Shown here: piece after piece, positions 59,597-64,000 of the stretch
Layout of the letters: each line of letters starts with the position of its first letter
How positions within the stretch are numbered: position 1 is the first letter of the stretch
DNA from: Alteromonas pelagimontana
GTDB taxonomy: Bacteria; Pseudomonadota; Gammaproteobacteria; Enterobacterales; Alteromonadaceae
NCBI RefSeq assembly: GCF_002499975.2
Contig: NZ_CP052766.1
Coordinates: 3,658,001-3,722,000, forward strand
DNA: 64,000 nucleotides
Reading direction: 5' to 3'
Program-made: the position numbers and the translations under genes
Notes under the pieces: model-generated
What the model was told of the DNA's origin: nothing
Databases searched by the model: none
What the model saw: only the letters and a program-made list of their open reading frames with translations

Positions 59597-60296
59597 GAGG
59601 AACCGGGTTTTCCTTCGTCAAATCGCGCTTTGGGTCGAATAGTTGTAGCATCAACTCATGCTCTCGTGCAATGACTGGTTGCATGAAACTTTCTATATTA
59701 CCCATTGTTTTAAATACCATAAAGCCTCTTTCAAGGAATCCATGTAACGATTGAAGACCGGCAACGTGCGCTGGTCGTTTAGCTAGCTTTAATAATGTGT
59801 CGATACCGAAAATATTGGCTACGCTGCTCAGCTCCCGCCCCATACTTGCCACTAATAAAATCTGCCTTTCCCGGTCCGGCTGGCGACCCAGGGTAAGATA
59901 AGCTTCAGCATAGCTGTCTCTGGTTAATGGAGCAGAAGCCAAGTGTTGAACCATCTGCATATCCAGCTCAAAAGACAAAGCATTGAGCGCTAGCGCGTCG
60001 TCCAGTGCCTGCATGGCGTTGGCTGGAAGAATATTTGCGAATTTGGGAATGACTCTGGCGAGATCAGCATCCCGCTGGCTGAAATCCTGAGGGCCGTACA
60101 GTTCTTCTACAAAAAAATTCATCGCCCGCTGATATTTTTCCTGTTGTGCAAGTTCGCTATGCGTCGCTAATAAACGCTGGCACTGCCAATTCTGCAACGC
60201 ATGGATTTGCTTAAGCAAGCCAGTTTTTTCAGCTGATTCCCGCAGCGCATTAACTGAGTGGATATGCCGCACCAATGACTGTTCTGACTGCCCCAC
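59589..60296 (-). CDS. FFLEELY-motif protein
   Basis: 235 residues, helical, with the motif NFFVEELYGPQDFSQRD near residue 60. It matches a conserved gammaproteobacterial family known only by this motif. Function unknown. It is the first gene of the operon with the thioesterase and aspartic protease; overlapping stop and start. Confidence 0.85.
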   Translation of the reverse strand: MGQSEQSLVRHIHSVNALRESAEKTGLLKQIHALQNWQCQRLLATHSELAQQEKYQRAMNFFVEELYGPQDFSQRDADLARVIPKFANILPANAMQALDDALALNALSFELDMQMVQHLASAPLTRDSYAEAYLTLGRQPDRERQILLVASMGRELSSVANIFGIDTLLKLAKRPAHVAGLQSLHGFLERGFMVFKTMGNIESFMQPVIAREHELMLQLFDPKRDLTKENPVPHV

Positions 60297-60426
60297 ATTA
60301 ACCCTCCTGATCTAACGCTCCTGAAATCCAGTGCGAGATTTTTGTAGCTATCATAGCTGAGCAAGACGAATTTTGGTAAACTTTGCCACTTTCAGTGCCC
60401 ATACTTTGCAATTCACAAAGAGTCGT

Positions 60427-61011
60427 ATGTTGAATGTTAACTCAGTTGATAACCCAGTCGAACAGCCCTGTCTTGATGTTGATCCAGAAGTAGATACACT
60501 TATCGATTTGTTCAACCAGACATTTTACCCCCGGTTTAATACCAAACTGACAAGAGGAAAATCTGAGCCAATTTATCTTCCCGCTGATGATACTACGCCT
60601 CACTGTCGAATTGTTTTCGCGCATGGGTTTTTCTCCAGTGCGTTACACGAAATAGCCCATTGGTGTATTGCCGGCGCCAAGCGCCGAGAATTGGAAGATT
60701 ATGGCTACTGGTATTGCCCGGATGGACGTAATAGCGAGCAGCAGCGCGCGTTTGAACAAGCAGAAGTTAAACCTCAGGCAATTGAATGGGCTTTTACCCT
60801 GGCTTTGGGCAGGAAATTTAGCGTAAGTACCGATAATCTAAACGGCGCTGAGCCGGATAGAAAAGGCTTTACCCTTGCAGTTGAAAAGCAATTACTAACC
60901 TATATTGGAACCAGCTTTCCACCGAGAGCGGCAATGTTTATTGAGGTACTGCAACAACATTTTCGGACCTCTCAATTATGTTCACGGACCATTTACAGAG
61001 AAGCGATATGA
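60427..61011 (+). CDS. epmC: Elongation factor P hydroxylase EpmC
   Basis: 194 residues from the ATG at 60427. It shows IVFAHGFFSSALHEIAHWCIAGAKRRELEDYGYWYCPDGR, with the HExxH-like iron site, and FEQAEVKPQAIEWAFTLA. It hydroxylates the beta-lysyl modification on EF-P. An upstream in-frame codon is possible but has no ribosome binding site. It overlaps the next gene (ATGA). Confidence 0.93.
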   Translation: MLNVNSVDNPVEQPCLDVDPEVDTLIDLFNQTFYPRFNTKLTRGKSEPIYLPADDTTPHCRIVFAHGFFSSALHEIAHWCIAGAKRRELEDYGYWYCPDGRNSEQQRAFEQAEVKPQAIEWAFTLALGRKFSVSTDNLNGAEPDRKGFTLAVEKQLLTYIGTSFPPRAAMFIEVLQQHFRTSQLCSRTIYREAI

Positions 61012-62141
61012 CAGAGAAAAAGCCACTTCGCCTTGGCGTTCTGGTAAATCCTTTCGCCGGAATTGGTGGTGCGCTGGCACTAAAAGGCAGTGATGGTGCT
61101 AAAATTCGTGAAAAGGCATTAGCACAGGGTGCCCAAAAGCTGGCTAAGGATAAAATGACAAAAGCACTTACCGTGCTAGCTGAATCTGAAGCGGCTGTGC
61201 AGATAAAAACGGTCGCGGGCGAAATGGGCGCAGATAGCTGCGACCAATCAGGCTTGCCCTTTGAAGTCATTTTTACACCAGCAAACAAGCAAACTGAAGC
61301 ACAGGATACTGAACAGGCTGCTCGGCTTCTTATCGACAGTGGGATTGATGTACTGCTCTTTGCTGGTGGCGACGGCACTGCCCGCAACATATGCAACGCT
61401 GTTCGCGATAAGGTGCCAGTGCTTGGAGTACCGGCTGGTTGTAAAATCCATTCCGGTGTGTACGCAGTAACGCCAAGTGCGGCAGGGCAGGTGGTAGCGC
61501 TGATGGCAAAAGGTGAGCTTGTAAGTGAAATGGAAGGTGAAGTGCGTGACATTGACGAAGACGCCTTTCGGGCGGGAAAAGTACTTGCTCGCCATTTTGG
61601 CGACATGCGAGTTCCCGCTGAACTTTCGTACATACAAGCAGTGAAAATGGGCGGCCGCGAACATGAAGAACTGGTTATTGCTGACATTGTTGCGCATGTT
61701 CTTGAAGTAATGGAAGATTTACCTGAAGCCATGTTTGTGATGGGATCCGGTACCACTGTCGCCGCTATCATGGAACATTTAGCATTACCCAATACGCTGT
61801 TAGGCGTCGACATTATAAAAAATGGCGAACTTGTTGCCAGTGATGTCACTGCGCAAACGCTGCTTTCACTTACTCAAACGGCACCTACCAAATTGGTGAT
61901 TACAGTGATAGGCGGACAAGGGCACATCCTTGGACGAGGCAATCAACAACTAAGCCCTGCTTTTTTACATCGAATCGGCAAAGAAAATATGTTGGTGATA
62001 GCAACTAAACAAAAGCTTCAGCAACTGGAAGGTCGGCCACTGCGCCTGGACTCCGGTGACAGCGAATTGGATGCGCTGCTTGCTGGACATTTACAAGTGA
62101 TCACAGGCTATCACGATAAAGTTTTATACCCAGTGGTGTAG
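61008..62141 (+). CDS. ATP-NAD kinase-like protein
   Basis: 377 residues from the ATG overlapping epmC. Diacylglycerol/NAD kinase fold: LGVLVNPFAGIGGALALKGSDG, then the FAGGDGTARNICNAV motif (GGDGT) and VMGSGTTVAAIMEHL, and ISVIGGQGHILGRGNQQ-like VIGGQGHILGRGNQQ. Longer than NadK and of a separate family often next to epmC and yfcL. Substrate unknown. Confidence 0.88.
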   Translation: MTEKKPLRLGVLVNPFAGIGGALALKGSDGAKIREKALAQGAQKLAKDKMTKALTVLAESEAAVQIKTVAGEMGADSCDQSGLPFEVIFTPANKQTEAQDTEQAARLLIDSGIDVLLFAGGDGTARNICNAVRDKVPVLGVPAGCKIHSGVYAVTPSAAGQVVALMAKGELVSEMEGEVRDIDEDAFRAGKVLARHFGDMRVPAELSYIQAVKMGGREHEELVIADIVAHVLEVMEDLPEAMFVMGSGTTVAAIMEHLALPNTLLGVDIIKNGELVASDVTAQTLLSLTQTAPTKLVITVIGGQGHILGRGNQQLSPAFLHRIGKENMLVIATKQKLQQLEGRPLRLDSGDSELDALLAGHLQVITGYHDKVLYPVV

Positions 62142-62150
62142 GAGAAAATA

Positions 62151-62450
62151 ATGCAACCAGAACCCGCTGCAGACTCGGAATTTATTGATGCAGTGACCCA
62201 CATTGAATCGCGGTTAGACGGCGTAGTGGATCACGGTAACGATGATGAATTATTTTTGGCCAGTTATCTGCAAGGGCATTTTGCTGTCATTGCTCGAAAA
62301 CAGGAAATGGATGCTCAGGCAACCGTTGCGACTTTACACACTGAAATGCAGCAAAGCCTTGACGCCGCTTTTGCCAGAGGTGAGCTTGAGATTGTCGATC
62401 AGCAACGGGTTGTTGCGCTTTGGCAAAAACTGGTTAGGGAGGCGCGCTAA
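62151..62450 (+). CDS. yfcL: YfcL-family protein
   Basis: 99 residues, helical: DAVTHIESRLDGVVDHGNDDELFLASYLQGHFAVIARK matches YfcL. Function unknown; it sits with epmC in E. coli too. Nine bases after the kinase-like gene, with AGGAG before its ATG. Confidence 0.88.
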   Translation: MQPEPAADSEFIDAVTHIESRLDGVVDHGNDDELFLASYLQGHFAVIARKQEMDAQATVATLHTEMQQSLDAAFARGELEIVDQQRVVALWQKLVREAR

Positions 62451-62691
62451 CGTTTGTTGCAAAAACTTCCGCCTAAGAACATTAACGAAAGCGGCAATTT
62501 TCTGGCACTTTTTTGCCGCCTGGCGCTGCTTTTTCTTGCCGGAATTTGCGGGGTCCGCCGTGTGAAGGCCTCTGTTGGGCAGGGCCTGGAGCACTTAACG
62601 GCAATTTAATCGCTACATCTTCCTCTTTGGTGCGATTATTGCTGCAGTGCTGATCTAAGACATTTACAACTGCGCCATTTACGGTATCACC

Positions 62692-63363
62692 ATGAACTCT
62701 CTGAGCTATTATCTTCTGTCTGTAAAAAACCACTGGTCAGCTAGCGGTATGGCGTTTATTTGCCTGATAGCTTTATTCACTACCGGTTGCGCATCGGAGC
62801 CAGAACAAAACGGGCAATATCGTTCAAACGAGTCAGTGCCGCCATTGGGGAATGTGGAATATCATACTTTTATTCTGGCAAATGAACTGTTCGCAAATTT
62901 GCGCCCGATTCCGCAAGCTCGATATGCCGTAGTGGGCTTTGTGCCGGCTGATTCAATGGAATATAACGCAAAAGATCAAAACCCACTGATGTTGCTGGGT
63001 CATCAGTTAGAACAGGGAATGATTACAGAAGCGACAAAACGCGGCTTCACGACTCAAGAATTCAAGCTTACTAACGATATATTAATGGGAGACCGTGCAG
63101 ATCGTGTGCTTTCCCGAAATCTTGAACAGTTAGCTGATATCGACCGCGTGGATTACTTTATTACCGGTACGCTGGTACATCAGCAGGCTGGTGCCATTGT
63201 AAATGCGCGGGTAATTAACGCCAAAAGTAAAGATGTGGTGGCGGCTGCCACACGCTTTTTCCCTGCCGAACTATTTTGGGAACGCGAACAGGTAACCAGT
63301 CGTCAGGGCCGTCTTTATAGAACGGAAGAAACCAGAGCAGAAGAAAAGGGTAACGATATATGA
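62692..63363 (+). CDS. FlgO-family outer membrane lipoprotein (first of pair)
   Basis: 223 residues. The signal peptide has lipobox LFTTGC (Cys about residue 33); the amino-terminal 15 residues before the hydrophobic core are long for a signal peptide, and a downstream start (ATG at 62749) is possible. The FlgO-like domain shows LGHQLEQGMITEATKRGFTTQEFK, ADIDRVDYFITGTLVHQQAGAIVNARVINAKSKDVVAAATRFFP. FlgO is a flagellar outer membrane protein in Vibrio. Followed by a related gene that overlaps by four bases. Confidence 0.85.
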   Translation: MNSLSYYLLSVKNHWSASGMAFICLIALFTTGCASEPEQNGQYRSNESVPPLGNVEYHTFILANELFANLRPIPQARYAVVGFVPADSMEYNAKDQNPLMLLGHQLEQGMITEATKRGFTTQEFKLTNDILMGDRADRVLSRNLEQLADIDRVDYFITGTLVHQQAGAIVNARVINAKSKDVVAAATRFFPAELFWEREQVTSRQGRLYRTEETRAEEKGNDI

Positions 63364-64000
63364 AGTCTCCGCTGAAGATGGTGCTAATTGCTTTGTCGGT
63401 TATAGTGTCGGCAACCTCTTGTTCCTCTGTAGATGAAGATGCCGTTGCCAAAACACCGAATAGTCGCCGCGCAATGAACGTAATCGACGTCATGGCGTCG
63501 GACCGTGAAGCGCCCATGGCCAAAGTTACAGAAGATAAAGACACACGACGTAGCGCGGGGCAGATATTTTTTCGTTCCGGCGATCAGGGCGTTTATAAAG
63601 GCCCTCTGTTAGATAAAGACATCAGCGATTATGTAAAAAATCTGGCCCAGGATCTAATCGCCAATATGGAACAAGTCTCTGAGCAGACGCCAGTGGCAAT
63701 TACCACCTTCGCCTTGTTGGATTCGGATTTGCAGCAAACGAATTTGCTGGGTCAGCAAATGTCTGAGTCGTTTATGCACGAGCTACACAAATTCCGTATT
63801 CCCGTTGTAGATTTTAAAGCTACAACTTACATTCGCGTCACGGAGTCGGGCGATTTTTTATTATCGCGGGATTATCTGGAGCTAAACAACGAGCTACCGG
63901 TAGAATACGTACTCACTGGCACGCTGGCTAAACATCAGGGGGGCGTGATGGTGAACGCCAGAATTCTCGGCCTCGAGAACCGTCGCGTAATGGCCAGTGC
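63360..64000 (+). CDS. FlgO-family lipoprotein (second of pair, 3' end outside window)
   Basis: Starts at the ATG inside ATATGA of the preceding gene and remains open to the window end, 213 residues visible. Signal peptide MKSPLKMVLIALSVIVSATSC gives a lipidated Cys at 21. The FlgO domain repeats the neighbour's pattern: ALLDSDLQQTNLLGQQMSESFMHELHKFRIPVVDFK and PVEYVLTGTLAKHQGGVMVNARILGLENRRVMAS. Tandem paralogue of the preceding gene. Confidence 0.85.
   Translation, partial: MKSPLKMVLIALSVIVSATSCSSVDEDAVAKTPNSRRAMNVIDVMASDREAPMAKVTEDKDTRRSAGQIFFRSGDQGVYKGPLLDKDISDYVKNLAQDLIANMEQVSEQTPVAITTFALLDSDLQQTNLLGQQMSESFMHELHKFRIPVVDFKATTYIRVTESGDFLLSRDYLELNNELPVEYVLTGTLAKHQGGVMVNARILGLENRRVMAS

Noticed and set aside
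62482..62733. Minus-strand 83-codon frame overlapping the start of the first FlgO-like gene
   Set aside because: Begins with GTG lacking a ribosome binding site, overlaps a well-supported gene, and shows no recognisable motif; the Lys/Arg/Gly-rich end may come from the hairpin-rich gap.

Overview
The window looks like a chromosomal segment of a marine gammaproteobacterium of the Alteromonadaceae (Alteromonas/Salinimonas-like). This rests on gene order and protein style: recR-htpG-adk, yoaA-tsaB-slp-fadD-rnd, ycgL/ycgN, divergent nhaB/fadR, epmC-yfcL and FlgO-type lipoproteins. Most of it is ordinary core genome with short intergenic gaps. There are a few gene-poor accessory patches (10.46-10.89, 21.94-22.37, 24.85-25.51, 45.64-46.14, 47.67-48.12, 49.55-50.70 and 52.64-53.17 kb). 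No tRNA, rRNA or CRISPR array was seen.

Layout. 1-3744 is the right end of a genomic island: the 3' part of a type I restriction specificity gene (hsdS), then a KAP-like P-loop NTPase. The island abuts recR. The last bases before recR encode GFKMPF-stop, the expected carboxy end of YbaB, so the island seems to have integrated into the 3' end of ybaB. 3750-8806 is recR-htpG-adk, with an intact IS4-family element (6434-7869) inserted in the loop of the htpG terminator and flanked by a 12-bp target duplication. 8927-14085 holds a MAPEG/D-serine-dehydratase-like pair, an Hsp20-like gene divergent from soxR with a SoxR box between them, a second small heat-shock gene with a sigma32-like promoter and ROSE-like leader, a signal peptidase and an amber-interrupted periplasmic binding protein gene. 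14092-21440 is a complete, tightly overlapped his operon (hisGDCBHAFI) on the minus strand, preceded by a five-histidine leader peptide and an attenuator.

21.6-31.6 kb is mixed: PQQ glucose dehydrogenase, a PEP-CTERM protein, a SYLF lipoprotein, TraB/GumN, a saccharopine-dehydrogenase-like reductase, DUF2244 and a GH13 enzyme. 31.7-45.6 kb is a conserved block (yoaA-tsaB-slp-fadD-rnd-ycgL-mltB-ycgN, then dsbB-nhaB and fadR). 46.1-52.6 kb gathers a phasin, a PhaM/PhaF-like basic-tailed protein, a degenerate HD-GYP-like protein and an unusual WS/DGAT-GNAT fusion, which suggests storage-lipid functions. 53.2-60.3 kb has a TetR regulator with paired operators facing fadH, then an old yellow enzyme, PfpI, an aspartic protease, a thioesterase and an FFLEELY protein. 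60.4-64.0 kb has epmC, a NAD-kinase-like gene, yfcL and two FlgO-like lipoproteins, the last one cut by the window end.

Links between genes. FadR (44933) probably controls fadD through a site at 36525-36541 and itself through a site at 44883-44899. fadH and the acyltransferase also concern acyl-CoA. SoxR probably drives the adjacent Hsp20-like gene through a promoter with a 19-bp spacer. A 140-bp repeat occurs at 25261-25400 (plus) and 45884-46023 (minus). It has no assigned function and is among the most interesting unexplained sequences here.
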